Assembly (NCBI RefSeq): GCF_900113685.1
Contig: NZ_FOQG01000017.1
Location: 1-64,000, forward strand
Length of the DNA: 64,000 nucleotides
DNA from: Nocardioides psychrotolerans
GTDB taxonomy: Bacteria; Actinomycetota; Actinomycetes; Propionibacteriales; Nocardioidaceae
Direction of reading: 5' to 3'
Shown here: positions 53,901 through 63,187 of the stretch, piece by piece
Position numbering within the stretch: position 1 is the stretch's first letter
Layout of the letters: each line of letters begins with the position of its first letter
The notes under the pieces: model-generated
Told to the model about the DNA's origin: nothing
Database searches by the model: none
Seen by the model: only the letters and a program-made list of their open reading frames with translations
Program-made: the position numbers and the translations under genes

Positions 53901-56900
53901 ATGAGCACGGCCAACCTGCCTCCCCCCGAAGGCGACGGCCCCCGACGGTGGCGGCGCCGTGATCGTGGCGACCCCACCGAGACCCTCGAGCAGGCCCAGG
54001 CACGCGCCGCCGAGATGACCGCGTCGGCCGCGCACGCCGCCTCGCTGCGCCACGCCGCCGAGCTGGCCGGGGCCGAGCAGGCCGCCGAACGGCTGGTGGC
54101 GGAGGAGTCCGCGGCTGTCGCGATCCTGGCCCGCGAGACCGCTGAGGCCGACGCGGCGGAGCACGCGGAGCTGGCTGCCGAGGCCTACGCCGCCCGTGAG
54201 GTCGCCGAATCGGCTGCGGCGCGTCACGGGGCCGCACTGGCGGCGGCCGAGGAAGCGGCCGCGGCTGCCGTCGTGAGACGTCGGGAGGCCGAGGAGGCTG
54301 CCCGGCTGACCGCCGAGGCGGCCCAGCGCGCCTCCGCGGGCCGCTCGGAGGCGGAGGAGGCCGCGGCGGCGGCGCTGGTCGACCGATCGGCTGCCGAGGT
54401 GGTGGCTGCTGCTGCAACTCGGGCTGCTGCCGAGGCGGCTGAAGCACGGGTGAGTGCCGAGGAGGCTGCTGCGTCGGCCGCGCAGGCTGCTGCTGCCGCG
54501 TTGACGGAGCGGGAGCTGGCCGAGGCCGCTGCCGCCGGCTCCGCCACGGCACGCCAGGTCGCGGAGGTCCAGGCCGAGGAGCTGGCGGTCGCCGCCGCCG
54601 AGGCGCACGCCGCTCACGAGGCCGCGGAAGTTGCCGCTGCGTCGTCAGCTTCCGCACGGTCGGCGGCGGAGAGCTTCGCGGAGGACCAGGCGACCGCACG
54701 TGCGGCGGCCGAGTCGGCCGCTGAAGCGGCGCTGGCGGCTGCCGAGTCCGCACAACGTGACCGGGCCGCGGCCGAGGTGCTCGCGCACGAGGCTGCCGAG
54801 CAGGCATCCGGCGCGGCCGAGGCACGCCTGGCGGCCGAGGACGCCGGCCGCCTCCAGGCGGAAGCCGCCTCCTCAGCGACCGCCGATGCCCGTGCTGCCT
54901 CCGACATCGCTGCGGAGCAGGCGCGGCTCGCCGCGGCCGCCCACGAGGCGCGGGCACTGGCCGAGGCGGCTGCGGCCGGCTCGGCCGAGGCCAGGTCGGC
55001 CGCTGAGGCTGTTGCGGAGTCGCAGGCTGCTGCCCGTGCCACCGCCGAGTCGACCGCCGAGGCCGCGCTGACGACCGCCGAGTCCGCACAACGTGACAGA
55101 GCTGCGGCCGAGGTGCTCGCGCAGGAGGCTGCCGAGCAGGCATCCGCCGCCGCCGAGGCACGCCTGGCGGCCGAGGAGGCCGGGCGGTTGCAGGCGGAAT
55201 CTGCCGCTGCTGCTGCTTCCGGCGCTGCCGCGTCGGCTGATGAGGCCGCGAACCACGCGCGGCTCGCCGCGTCGGCGCACGAGGCGCGAGCTGGGGCCGA
55301 GGCTGCTGCTGCCTCCTCTGCCGAGGCGCGATCGGCTGCTGAAACCGTTGCGGAGTCCCAGGCCACTGCGCGCGCCGCCGCAGAGTCGACTGCTGCTGGT
55401 GCGCTGGCGTCTGCCGAGTCGGCGCAACGTGACAGGGCCGCGGCCGAGGTGCTCGCGCACGAGGCTGCCGAGCAGGCATCCGCCACGGCCGAGGCGCGCC
55501 TGGCCGCCGAGGAGGCCGGCCGGCTGCAGGCCGTCGCCGCCGAGTCGGCCGCTGCCGATGCGGTCGCCGCCGCCGAGGAAGCCGCGTCACAGGCCCGGCA
55601 GGCGGCTGCTGCCCACGAGGCCCGGGTCGCTGCCGAGGGCTCTGCCGCCGAGCAGGCGACGGCGCGCGAGGCCGCGGACCTGGCGGCGAGCGAGCACGCG
55701 GAGGGTCGTCGCGTGGCGGAGGAGACCGCGGCCGAGCAGGCCCGGCTGGCTGTTGAGGCTCACCAGGGCCGGACTGCTGCGGAGGCTTCTGCTGCTGCCG
55801 CCGCGACGTCAGCTGAAGAAGCGCTCGCGGCCCGGTTGACGGCCGAGGAGGCCGCAGGCGCGCAGGGGCTGGCCGCCGAGTCGGCCGCCGCGGCTGCCCT
55901 CGCCGCCTCCGAGGCGGCTGCGGAGCAGGCGGAGGCCGCCCGGGTCGCCCACGAGGCACGCGTCGCCGCCGAGAGCGCCGCGCAGGAGTCGTCGCGGCTG
56001 GCCAGCGCGGCCCACGAGGCACGGCATCAGGCCGAAGCGGCCGCCGCCGAGGCCATCACCGCCCGCGGCGTCGCCGAGCAGGACGCCCTGGCGCACGCCG
56101 AGCTCGCCCTGGAAGCGGCCGCCGAGCGCGCCGCTGCCGAGGAGCGCCTGGCGACGCTCGCCGCCGCGTCACTGGAGGTCGCCACCGCCCACGAGTCCAC
56201 CGTGGCCACCCTGCGCAGCCAGCTGACCGCCGCGCTCACCGAGGCCGACAAGCAGGCGACGCTGCGCGCCCAGGCCGAGGCCGCCGCGGAGACCCGCGCG
56301 ATGGAGCGGTCGGCGGTCGAGGCCGCCGTACGCCGGTCGGCCGAGCTGGTCGAGGAGACCATCGCCGAGCGGCTGGTCGCCGAGCAGCGGCTTGCTGAGG
56401 TGATGGCGGAGAGGGCCGGGCTCGAGCCTCGCTCCGCTCCCGCCGCTCCCGCCTCGACCACCCAGCCCGAGGCGCCCACCTCGACCACCGAGCCGGAGCC
56501 GGAACCGGTGGCCAGGGCCGAGGTCGCGCTCGGGCCGACGCGCTCGCTGGGGCGGGGACTGATCGCACTCCTGCTCGGATCGTGCTCGGTCGTGGCCGCG
56601 GTGCTGGTGGGGATGGCGGCGATCAACGACGACCTGGTGTCGGCCTACGGGGTCGGGATGACCGCGCTGACGCTGGTGCTGGCGTTTGCTGCGTGGCAGG
56701 TCAGGAGCTCGCCGAGCCACGTGCGCATCGAGGGTGGGGTGGTCGACATCAGGGCCGACGGCAGCCACCACCGCTTCGACCTGACCTCGGACGGGGTGCA
56801 GGTGAGCATGGTCGGTGAGCCCGGCCAGCGTGGGTGGCGCGTCGACTTCCACCGGCGCAGCCTGCCGCCGTGCTCGATCACGTCACGGATGGTCGATGCG

Positions 56901-56945
56901 GAGCAGTTCGTTGCTGCGGTGCGGCGGTATCGGCCCGAGCTGTAG
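53901..56945 (+). CDS. Giant Ala/Glu-rich coiled-coil membrane protein (1,014 aa)
   Basis: The protein has a short basic N-terminus (RRWRRRDRGD), about 800 residues (30-830) of nearly pure Ala, Glu, Arg, Ser and Gln with heptad-like spacing and no helix breakers, an acidic Pro/Thr linker (TTQPEAPTSTTEPEPE), two membrane helices (about residues 878-900 and 910-925), and a C-terminal beta-rich domain of about 80 residues (VRIEGGVVDIRADGSHHRFDLT to EQFVAAVRRYRPEL) that resembles a PH-like module. The middle contains about three copies of a 112-residue repeat. A long intracellular rod ending at the membrane would suit a scaffold or polar-growth role. The family is not recognised, and Ala-rich composition can mimic similarity. 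Confidence 0.75.
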   Translation: MSTANLPPPEGDGPRRWRRRDRGDPTETLEQAQARAAEMTASAAHAASLRHAAELAGAEQAAERLVAEESAAVAILARETAEADAAEHAELAAEAYAAREVAESAAARHGAALAAAEEAAAAAVVRRREAEEAARLTAEAAQRASAGRSEAEEAAAAALVDRSAAEVVAAAATRAAAEAAEARVSAEEAAASAAQAAAAALTERELAEAAAAGSATARQVAEVQAEELAVAAAEAHAAHEAAEVAAASSASARSAAESFAEDQATARAAAESAAEAALAAAESAQRDRAAAEVLAHEAAEQASGAAEARLAAEDAGRLQAEAASSATADARAASDIAAEQARLAAAAHEARALAEAAAAGSAEARSAAEAVAESQAAARATAESTAEAALTTAESAQRDRAAAEVLAQEAAEQASAAAEARLAAEEAGRLQAESAAAAASGAAASADEAANHARLAASAHEARAGAEAAAASSAEARSAAETVAESQATARAAAESTAAGALASAESAQRDRAAAEVLAHEAAEQASATAEARLAAEEAGRLQAVAAESAAADAVAAAEEAASQARQAAAAHEARVAAEGSAAEQATAREAADLAASEHAEGRRVAEETAAEQARLAVEAHQGRTAAEASAAAAATSAEEALAARLTAEEAAGAQGLAAESAAAAALAASEAAAEQAEAARVAHEARVAAESAAQESSRLASAAHEARHQAEAAAAEAITARGVAEQDALAHAELALEAAAERAAAEERLATLAAASLEVATAHESTVATLRSQLTAALTEADKQATLRAQAEAAAETRAMERSAVEAAVRRSAELVEETIAERLVAEQRLAEVMAERAGLEPRSAPAAPASTTQPEAPTSTTEPEPEPVARAEVALGPTRSLGRGLIALLLGSCSVVAAVLVGMAAINDDLVSAYGVGMTALTLVLAFAAWQVRSSPSHVRIEGGVVDIRADGSHHRFDLTSDGVQVSMVGEPGQRGWRVDFHRRSLPPCSITSRMVDAEQFVAAVRRYRPEL
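54606..55632 (+). repeat. About three tandem copies of a 336-base (112-residue) coding repeat
   Basis: The block beginning ESAQRDRAAAEVLA recurs at 54,744, 55,080 and 55,416, exactly 336 bases apart each time. The first two intervals are full copies. The third keeps about 70 residues, and a partial copy precedes the first. The nucleotide match is high (the CAACGTGAC core is kept in all three), so duplication is recent relative to the rest of the rod. Confidence 0.88.
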
Positions 56946-56972
56946 TGCCTAGAGAGACCTCATGCATGAGCG

Positions 56973-57232
56973 TCAACTCTGCGATGCCCAGCGCTCCCGC
57001 GAGCTGTCCGACACACACGTCCTGCGGAGGTTTGCCCACTCCACAGTGATGTAGAGCAGCCGACGCTCGCCATCGATGCGGCTGACGGTTCCCACCCCAC
57101 TGAGCTCGCTCTCGGGTTCGATCACCTCGACTGTGGCTCCAACTGAGACGGGACCATCTGCGTCCTCGTAGCCGACGAACGTTTGGCTGCCTCGACTCGG
57201 ACGTTCAAGTCAATCGTGACTCGCATAGTCAT
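56973..57232 (-). pseudogene. Frameshifted small gene
   Basis: The ATG frame reads MTMRVTIDLNVRVEAAKRS and then quickly ends. One base out of phase the strand continues as GYEDADGPVSVGATVEVIEPES, VGTVSRIDGERRLLYITVEW and onward to a stop. The two pieces together look like one protein of about 80-85 residues of small beta-barrel type broken by a single-base change near residue 20. No function is recognised. A sequencing error would look the same. Confidence 0.5.
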
Positions 57233-57357
57233 CGTTTCCTCTTCTCTGTCCGGTCGAACTGAGCAATGAACCGCTCCGCCGTCGCGATCGTCGGCTTCTC
57301 GTCTCCGAGAGTGACACAGTGGTGCTCGGCAAGCTCGCCCGTATATCCATCCTTCAC
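57229..57357 (-). CDS. Short hypothetical peptide upstream of the frameshifted gene
   Basis: A possible 42-residue product (GELAEHHCVTLGDEKPT, ATAERFIAQFDRTEKRKR) starts at GTG, and its TGA overlaps the ATG of the frameshifted gene (ATGA). The coupling and peptide character suggest it was a real gene, but it has no ribosome-binding site and may be the tail of a longer broken gene. Function unknown. Confidence 0.3.
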   Translation of the reverse strand: MKDGYTGELAEHHCVTLGDEKPTIATAERFIAQFDRTEKRKR

Positions 57358-57426
57358 GAAAACGAATGGGTGTGGTGGTCAGGTCCCGATGCCCGCGGGT
57401 GGTTCGGCCAGTTGTCGACCGATCTC

Positions 57427-57438
57427 GTTACATGTAAC
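57427..57438 (+). promoter_or_regulatory. Palindromic operator overlapping the toxin-antitoxin promoter
   Basis: GTTACATGTAAC is a perfect 12-base palindrome. TAACAT (57,435-57,440), six bases before the antitoxin ATG, fits the -10 element of a leaderless transcript and overlaps the right half of the palindrome. Binding of the antitoxin there would block RNA polymerase, the usual form of toxin-antitoxin self-control. Confidence 0.6.
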
Positions 57439-57446
57439 ATTGCCGT

Positions 57447-57668
57447 ATGGCCAGCACACGAGAGCGGGTACGCGAGCACCGAGAGCGCTTGCGCGAGCAG
57501 GGCCTGAGGCCTGTTCAGATCTGGGTGCCCGATGTACGGGCTCCAGAGTTCGTCTCGGAAGCTCACCGTCAGTCGGCTGCTATCGCGGCGAGCGAGCATG
57601 AGGCCGATGACCAGGGGTTCGTTGATGCCATTTCTGTCGATTGGGACGAGGCGGAGCCCGGCGAGTGA
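57447..57668 (+). CDS. MazE-like antitoxin (DUF3018 type)
   Basis: A 73-residue protein with the DUF3018 signature: a basic N-terminal helix (STRERVREHRERLREQGLRPVQIWVPDVR) followed by an acidic, probably flexible C-terminus (DAISVDWDEAEPGE). The C-terminal part would wrap around and block the MazF-type toxin encoded next; the N-terminal part may bind the palindrome upstream. Its TGA overlaps the GTG of the toxin gene, giving tight coupling of the kind needed to balance the pair. Confidence 0.85.
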   Translation: MASTRERVREHRERLREQGLRPVQIWVPDVRAPEFVSEAHRQSAAIAASEHEADDQGFVDAISVDWDEAEPGE

Positions 57669-57994
57669 GGCGCGGTGACATCTACATCGCTGCTGCGCGT
57701 GGTGCCTACACCGGCAAGCCGAGACCCGTGGTCATCGTCCAAGATGATCGGTTCGACGCAAACGCTTCGGTGACGGTGTGTCCGCTGACGACGAATCCAG
57801 TCGAGGCGCCACTTGTCCGGATCAGCGTGGAGCCAACCGAGACCACCGGGATCGAGAAGCCAAGTCAGATCATGGTCGACAAGGTCACGACGATGCCGCG
57901 AGCAAATGTGCGCGAGCACCTCGGTCGGCTCGCCGATGCCGATCTTGTTCGGCTCGACCGCGCGCTCGTGGTATTTCTCGGGCTTGCCGATTGA
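57665..57994 (+). CDS. MazF-family toxin (endoribonuclease)
   Basis: A 109-residue PemK/MazF-fold protein that cuts mRNA at short sequences and stops growth when free of its antitoxin. Family features are RRGDIYIAAARGAYTGKPRPVVIVQDD with the catalytic-loop Arg and Pro-Val-Val-Ile strand, TVCPLTTNP, and DKVTTMPRANVREHLGRL. The GTG start overlaps the antitoxin stop. The pair sits beside broken genes, as is common for mobile toxin-antitoxin modules. Confidence 0.88.
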   Translation: MRRGDIYIAAARGAYTGKPRPVVIVQDDRFDANASVTVCPLTTNPVEAPLVRISVEPTETTGIEKPSQIMVDKVTTMPRANVREHLGRLADADLVRLDRALVVFLGLAD

Positions 57995-58175
57995 GCCAGC
58001 TCGCCGGGCGGTGCCAGTGTCGTACGCGGATCCCTCACAGGGACTCGGTTCTGGCCTGCTTGTCGCAAGCCCGCGGTTGCGGTGGTGGGGACTGCGAGGG
58101 TTGTCAGGCGAGGCGAATCTCGCTGCCGAGGAGTTGGCTGGGGCGCAGGCCGAACAGGTCGTGGCAAACAGCACC

Positions 58176-59222
58176 TCAGCGACGGAGGGCGGCGCCGGTC
58201 TTGACGGCGATCACGGCGACGGCCGCGGGTGAGCGGCGCCCGACGCCGACGATGTTGAAGAAGCTGTGGATCTGGTCGGGGAAGCGCTGGAGCTCGACCT
58301 CGACGCCGGCGTCGGCGAGCTTGCGGGCATAGGCCTCGCCCTCGTCGCGGAGCGGGTCGAAGCCGGCGGTGACGACGTAGGCGGGCGCGAGGCCCGCGGG
58401 GAGGTCGGCGTGGATCGGCGACAACCGGGGGTCACGCAGGTCGTGGCCGGGCGGGACGTAGCACTCGTTGGCGAGGTCCATGAACGCCTTGGAGAGGTAG
58501 AACCCCTCCTGGAACAGCTCATAGCTGCGCGTGGGGTGCTCGGCGTCGGTCATCGGGTAGACGAGCAGCTGGAAGGCCAGCGGCAGGCCGCGGCGGGCGG
58601 CCTCGATCGCGACCCCGGCGGCGAGGTTGCCACCGGCGGAGTCACCACCCACGGCGAGCCGGTCGGGGTCGGCGCCGATCGACGCCGCGTTGGCGACGAC
58701 CCACTCGAAGGCCGCCAGCGCGTCGTCGTACGCCGCGGGGAACGGGTCCTCGGGCCCCATCCGGTAGTCGACGGCCAGGACGCGGATGCCCGCGCGCTCG
58801 GCCAGGACCCGGCACGGGGCGTCGTGGGAGTCGAGGTCGCCGTACATGAAGCCGCCGCCGTGCAGGAAGAGCAGCAGCGGGCTGGTCGCCCCCGCCGAGG
58901 AGCCGGTGTAGAGGCGGCCGGGGAGGCCGGCAACGGGCAGGTCGCGCACGGCGCCGATCGGCTGGTGGCCGCCGGCGAGCGCGGAGTGGTGGAGCACCGC
59001 CTCGCGACCCTCGGGGATCGGCATCGTCTCCGCGCCGGGGAGCCGGGCGAGGCGCTGCATCGTCAGCGCCAGCTGGGTCTCGGGCGCGAGGGTCTGCCCG
59101 TCAAGGACGACCGGTTTGCCCGCCAGGCGGGCCTGGACCGGCTCCGGGAGGGCCATGGCGGCCTTGAGGACGGACGCTTCCACGAGCGTGCTGACACCGG
59201 CGAGACGCTGCTTGATACTCAC
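58176..59222 (-). CDS. Alpha/beta hydrolase, hormone-sensitive-lipase family
   Basis: A 348-residue esterase with HGGGFMYGD near residue 120, the nucleophile elbow GGDSAGGN near residue 190, FDPLRDEGEAYARKL carrying the Asp and QIHSFFN carrying the His. Its N-terminal cap of about 90 residues is longer than in the first esterase of this window. The start was put at a GTG preceded by TACCTT (minus strand, seven bases away), which fits a leaderless promoter. The frame stays open far upstream only because it runs antisense to the polyphosphate kinase gene. The substrate is unknown. Confidence 0.86.
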   Translation of the reverse strand: MSIKQRLAGVSTLVEASVLKAAMALPEPVQARLAGKPVVLDGQTLAPETQLALTMQRLARLPGAETMPIPEGREAVLHHSALAGGHQPIGAVRDLPVAGLPGRLYTGSSAGATSPLLLFLHGGGFMYGDLDSHDAPCRVLAERAGIRVLAVDYRMGPEDPFPAAYDDALAAFEWVVANAASIGADPDRLAVGGDSAGGNLAAGVAIEAARRGLPLAFQLLVYPMTDAEHPTRSYELFQEGFYLSKAFMDLANECYVPPGHDLRDPRLSPIHADLPAGLAPAYVVTAGFDPLRDEGEAYARKLADAGVEVELQRFPDQIHSFFNIVGVGRRSPAAVAVIAVKTGAALRR

Positions 59223-59279
59223 GGGTAGCAAGGTAGCGCCGATCACCTCACGTTCACCCGCCGGTGCCACACTGCGGGC

Positions 59280-61463
59280 ATGTCTCTCGAGATCGTGAAC
59301 GAGTCCTCCGACGGCGAACCGCTGACACTGCAGCGTCGCGCCGCTGACGGGGTGCCTGACGAGTCCTACGAGGTAGAGGCCCGCTACGTGCCCGACGAGG
59401 CGACGGTGGCCGCGATCGAAGGCTACGACGACCGGTTCCTGGACCGCGAGCTGTCCTGGCTGCGCTTCAACCAGCGCGTGCTCGAGCTCGCGGAGGACAC
59501 CTCGCTGCCCCTGCTGGAGCGGGTGCGGTTCCTCGCGATCTTCACCAGCAACCTCGACGAGTTCTTCATGGTCCGCGTCGCCGGCCTCAAGCGGCGCATC
59601 GCCGCGGGGCTCGCCGTGCGCGCCGCGTCGGGGATGCTGCCGCGCGAGGTGCTGGAGACCATCTGGCGCGTCACCGGTGAGCTGTGCCAGCGCCAGGCGC
59701 ACCTCTTCCGCGACGAGATCATCCCCGAGCTGCGCGAGCACGAGATCGAGATCGTGCGCTGGGACGAGCTCGACCGCGAGGAGCAGAAGGCCGCCAAGCG
59801 GCTCTTCCGTGACCGGATCTTCCCGGTGCTCACCCCGCTGGCCGTCGACCCGGCGCACCCGTTCCCCTACATCTCGGGGCTCTCGCTCAACCTCGCGGTG
59901 CTGATCCGCAACCCCAAGACCGACAAGGAGCACTTCGCCCGCGTCAAGGTGCCGCCGATCTTCGACCGGTTCGTGCCGCTGGGCAACGCCCGCTTCGTGC
60001 CGCTCGAGGACGTCATCGGCGCTCACCTCAAGCGGCTCTTCCCGGGCATGGACGTGCTCGAGGTCCACACCTTCCGGGTCACCCGCAACGAGGACCTCGA
60101 GGTCGAGGAGGACGACGCGGAGAACCTGCTCGCCGCCCTCGAGAAGGAGCTCCTGCGACGCCGCTTCGGCCCGCCGGTGCGCCTCGAGGTCGAGGAGTCG
60201 ATCTCCTCCTCGGTGCTCGACCTGCTGATCTCCGAGCTCGACGTGACCGCCCAGGAGGTCTACCGGCTGCCCGGCCCGCTCGACCTGCGTGGGCTGCACG
60301 GGATCGCGGACCTCTCGCACGAGGAGCTGAAGTACCCCGCGTTCGTCCCCACGACGCACCCGCTCCTGGCCGAGGTCGAGTCCGCGGCACCCGTCGACGT
60401 GTTCAAGGCGACCCGTCGCCACGACGTGCTGCTGCACCACCCCTACGACTCCTTCGCCACCTCGGTGCAGCGCTTCATCGAGCAGGCGGCCGCCGACCCG
60501 CACGTGCTGGCGATCAAGCAGACGCTCTACCGCACCTCGGGTGACTCCCCGATCATCGACGCCCTCGTCGACGCCGCCGAGGCCGGCAAGCAGGTGCTGG
60601 TGATCGTCGAGATCAAGGCCCGCTTCGACGAGCAGGCCAACATCCGCTGGGCGCGCAAGCTCGAGCAGGCCGGCTGCCACGTCGTCTACGGCCTGGTCGG
60701 TCTCAAGACCCACTGCAAGCTCGCGCTGGTGGTGCGCGACGAGCCCGATGGGATCCGCCGCTACACCCACATCGGCACCGGCAACTACAACCCGAAGACC
60801 TCGCGGCTCTATGAGGACCTCGGCCTCATCACCACCAACGAGCGCATCGGCGAGGACGTCGCCCACCTCTTCAACAACCTGTCCGGCTGGTCACGCAACG
60901 CGTCGTACGACGAGCTGCTGGTCGCGCCCGACAACGTGCGCAGCGGGCTGGTCGACCAGATCCACGACGAGATCCAGGACCACCGCGACGGCAAACCCGC
61001 GCGGATCCGGATCAAGGCCAACTCGGTCGTCGACGAGGCCGTCATCGACGCGCTCTACCTCGCCTCGCAGGAGGGGGTGCCGGTGCAGCTGCTGGTGCGC
61101 GGCATCTGCGCGCTGCGCCCCGGCGTACCCGGCCTGTCGGAGAACATCGAGGTCCGCTCGATCCTGGGCCGCTTCCTCGAGCACAGCCGGGTCTTCGTCT
61201 TCGAGAACGCCGGCGACCCGGTCGCCTGGATCGGCTCGGCCGACATGATGCACCGCAACCTCGACCGGCGCATCGAGGTGCTGGTGCGGGTGCCCGGCGA
61301 GGAGAGCGTGCGGTCGATCGCGCACCTGCTCGACGTCGCGTTCGCGCCGACCACCAGCGCGTGGGTGCTCCAGAGCGACGGCACCTGGGTGCTCAACGAC
61401 GGTGACGTCCATCTCCAGGAGAGCCTGATCGAGGGTCAGCGGAAGCGGCGTACGACGGGCTGA
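59280..61463 (+). CDS. ppk: Polyphosphate kinase 1
   Basis: This enzyme makes inorganic polyphosphate from ATP reversibly. The 727-residue length is standard. Visible blocks are [18 protein letters not shown] and [17 protein letters not shown] in the N-terminal domain, [21 protein letters not shown], and the phospholipase-D-like motif THIGTGNYN near residue 497, where the His is autophosphorylated; a second HSRVFVFEN block follows. A PhoU-like gene and a Pit phosphate transporter lie just downstream, so the cluster handles phosphate uptake and storage. A CACACT sequence six bases before the ATG may be a leaderless promoter. Confidence 0.95.
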   Translation: MSLEIVNESSDGEPLTLQRRAADGVPDESYEVEARYVPDEATVAAIEGYDDRFLDRELSWLRFNQRVLELAEDTSLPLLERVRFLAIFTSNLDEFFMVRVAGLKRRIAAGLAVRAASGMLPREVLETIWRVTGELCQRQAHLFRDEIIPELREHEIEIVRWDELDREEQKAAKRLFRDRIFPVLTPLAVDPAHPFPYISGLSLNLAVLIRNPKTDKEHFARVKVPPIFDRFVPLGNARFVPLEDVIGAHLKRLFPGMDVLEVHTFRVTRNEDLEVEEDDAENLLAALEKELLRRRFGPPVRLEVEESISSSVLDLLISELDVTAQEVYRLPGPLDLRGLHGIADLSHEELKYPAFVPTTHPLLAEVESAAPVDVFKATRRHDVLLHHPYDSFATSVQRFIEQAAADPHVLAIKQTLYRTSGDSPIIDALVDAAEAGKQVLVIVEIKARFDEQANIRWARKLEQAGCHVVYGLVGLKTHCKLALVVRDEPDGIRRYTHIGTGNYNPKTSRLYEDLGLITTNERIGEDVAHLFNNLSGWSRNASYDELLVAPDNVRSGLVDQIHDEIQDHRDGKPARIRIKANSVVDEAVIDALYLASQEGVPVQLLVRGICALRPGVPGLSENIEVRSILGRFLEHSRVFVFENAGDPVAWIGSADMMHRNLDRRIEVLVRVPGEESVRSIAHLLDVAFAPTTSAWVLQSDGTWVLNDGDVHLQESLIEGQRKRRTTG

Positions 61464-61530
61464 GTTGCCGCGGCGAACGGGCCACCCCCTAGCATGATGC
61501 CGTTCGTCTCTGCCTCACCAGGAGTTCTCC

Positions 61531-62148
61531 GTGGGTTTGCGATTCCGCCCAGTCGATGCCACTTTCTATGACCTCTTCACCCAGTCGGCCAACCACCTGG
61601 TCCGCGGTGCCGAGCTGCTCGCGCAGATGCTCAGCGAGGGCGCCGACCACGCCGCTGTCGCGACCGAGATGCGCGAGGCCGAGCACGCCGCCGACGAGAC
61701 GACGCACGAGATCGTCCGTCGCGTGAACTCGACCTTCATCACGCCGTTCGACCGCGAGGACATCTATTCCCTCGCCTCCGGCCTCGACGACGTCATGGAC
61801 AGGATGGACGAGGTCGTCGACATGATCCTGCTCTACGAGGTGCAGGTCCTCCCGACCGAGCTGTCCGACCAGGTCGAGGTGCTGCAGCGCTGCGCCGAGC
61901 TGACCGCGGCCTCGATGCCCAACCTGCGCTCGATGAAGTCGCTCGAGGAGTTCTGGATCGAGATCAACCGGCTCGAGAACGCCGGCGACAAGAACCACCG
62001 TCGGATCCTGGCCAACCTCTTCTCCGGTGAGCACAAGACCATCGAGGTCCTCAAGCTGAAAGACATCGTGGAGGGCCTGGAGAACTCGATCGACGCCTTC
62101 GAGAAGGTCGCCACCATCGTGGAGCAGATCGCCGTCAAGGAGTCCTGA
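61531..62148 (+). CDS. PhoU-like DUF47 protein
   Basis: This 205-residue all-helical protein of the DUF47 (PitA-associated PhoU-like) family has ANHLVRGAELLAQMLSE near the N-terminus, AEHAADETTHEIVRRVNSTFITPFDREDIYSLASGLDDVMD in the middle, and EFWIEINRLENAGDKNHRRILANLFSGE near the end, with acidic residues for metal binding. It is paired with a Pit transporter and is thought to regulate it. GGAG lies seven bases before the GTG. The transporter gene starts six bases after its stop. Confidence 0.9.
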   Translation: MGLRFRPVDATFYDLFTQSANHLVRGAELLAQMLSEGADHAAVATEMREAEHAADETTHEIVRRVNSTFITPFDREDIYSLASGLDDVMDRMDEVVDMILLYEVQVLPTELSDQVEVLQRCAELTAASMPNLRSMKSLEEFWIEINRLENAGDKNHRRILANLFSGEHKTIEVLKLKDIVEGLENSIDAFEKVATIVEQIAVKES

Positions 62149-62154
62149 GCGGCC

Positions 62155-63159
62155 GTGGAACTCGCGCTGGTCATCGCGGTCGTCGTCGTCGCCCTGACCT
62201 TCGACTACACCAACGGCTTCCACGACGCCGCCAACGCGATCGCCACGTCGGTCTCGACGCGGGCGCTCACCCCGCGGGTGGCGCTGATCATGGCGGCCAT
62301 CATGAACTTCATCGGCGCCTTCCTGGGCCAGGAGGTCGCCAACACGGTCGGGTCGGTGATCTCGCCACCCTCGGGGTCCGACGGCCTGGTGGTCGTGCTG
62401 GCCGGGCTGCTCGGCGCGATCGCGTGGAACCTGCTCACCTGGTACTACGGCCTGCCCTCCTCCTCCTCCCACGCCCTCATCGGCGGCCTGGTCGGCGCCG
62501 CCCTGGCGTCGGGGACCTTCGTGCAGTGGACGACCGTGCGCGACAAGGTGCTCATCCCGATGATCCTGTCGCCGCTCTTCGCCTTCGCGGCAGCCTTCGC
62601 GGTGATGCTCACGATCATGTGGGTCTTCCGTCGCCGCAACCCCCACCGGATGCAGCGCAACTTCCGCGTGCTTCAGACGGTCTCGGCCGCCGCGATGGCG
62701 CTCGGTCACGGCCTCCAGGACGCCCAGAAGACGATGGGGGTCATCTTCCTGGCGCTGTTGGCCGGCGGCTTCGTCTCCCCCGGCGACGACCTGCCGCTCT
62801 GGGTGATCATCGCCGCCGCTTCGGCGATCTCGGCGGGCACGTACGCCGGAGGGTGGCGCATCATGCGCACCCTCGGCCGCCGCATCATCGCCCTCGACCC
62901 GGCGCGTGGCTTCGCGGCCGAGTCGGTCGCCGCGACCGTGCTCTACACGACCGCCTTCGTCTACTCCGCGCCCATCTCCACGACCCACACCATCACGTCC
63001 GCGGTCATGGGGGTCGGTGCGACCAAGCGGTTCTCCGCGGTCCGCTGGGGCGTGGCCAAGTCGATCGTGGCCGCCTGGATCCTGACGTTCCCGATGGCGG
63101 GGCTCGCTGCTGCTGGTTGTTTCTGGGTGTCGCACCTGCTGATCGAGGCCCTCCCCTGA
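62155..63159 (+). CDS. Low-affinity inorganic phosphate transporter (Pit family)
   Basis: A 334-residue membrane protein that imports phosphate, probably as a metal complex with protons. The two inverted PiT signatures are present: FDYTNGFHDAANAIATSVSTR near residue 20, and YSAPISTTHTITSAVMGVGA near residue 270. About ten helices flank a short loop. It starts with GTG directly after the PhoU-like gene and forms a two-gene unit with it. With ppk upstream this is a phosphate uptake and storage group. Confidence 0.92.
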   Translation: MELALVIAVVVVALTFDYTNGFHDAANAIATSVSTRALTPRVALIMAAIMNFIGAFLGQEVANTVGSVISPPSGSDGLVVVLAGLLGAIAWNLLTWYYGLPSSSSHALIGGLVGAALASGTFVQWTTVRDKVLIPMILSPLFAFAAAFAVMLTIMWVFRRRNPHRMQRNFRVLQTVSAAAMALGHGLQDAQKTMGVIFLALLAGGFVSPGDDLPLWVIIAAASAISAGTYAGGWRIMRTLGRRIIALDPARGFAAESVAATVLYTTAFVYSAPISTTHTITSAVMGVGATKRFSAVRWGVAKSIVAAWILTFPMAGLAAAGCFWVSHLLIEALP

Positions 63160-63187
63160 GGCCTCGCCGACCCTGACCGGCTGCCCT

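Noticed and set aside
53887..56022. Long open frame (711 codons) on the minus strand across the coiled-coil gene
   Set aside because: It is rich in Pro, Arg and Ser only, as expected when GC-rich Ala/Glu codons are read backwards; the plus-strand frame has the membrane helices, repeat structure and a promoter.
59223..60866. Upstream extension of the esterase frame on the minus strand
   Set aside because: It runs antisense to polyphosphate kinase and encodes low-complexity Val/Glu/Arg sequence; the esterase fits its family from the GTG at 59,222.
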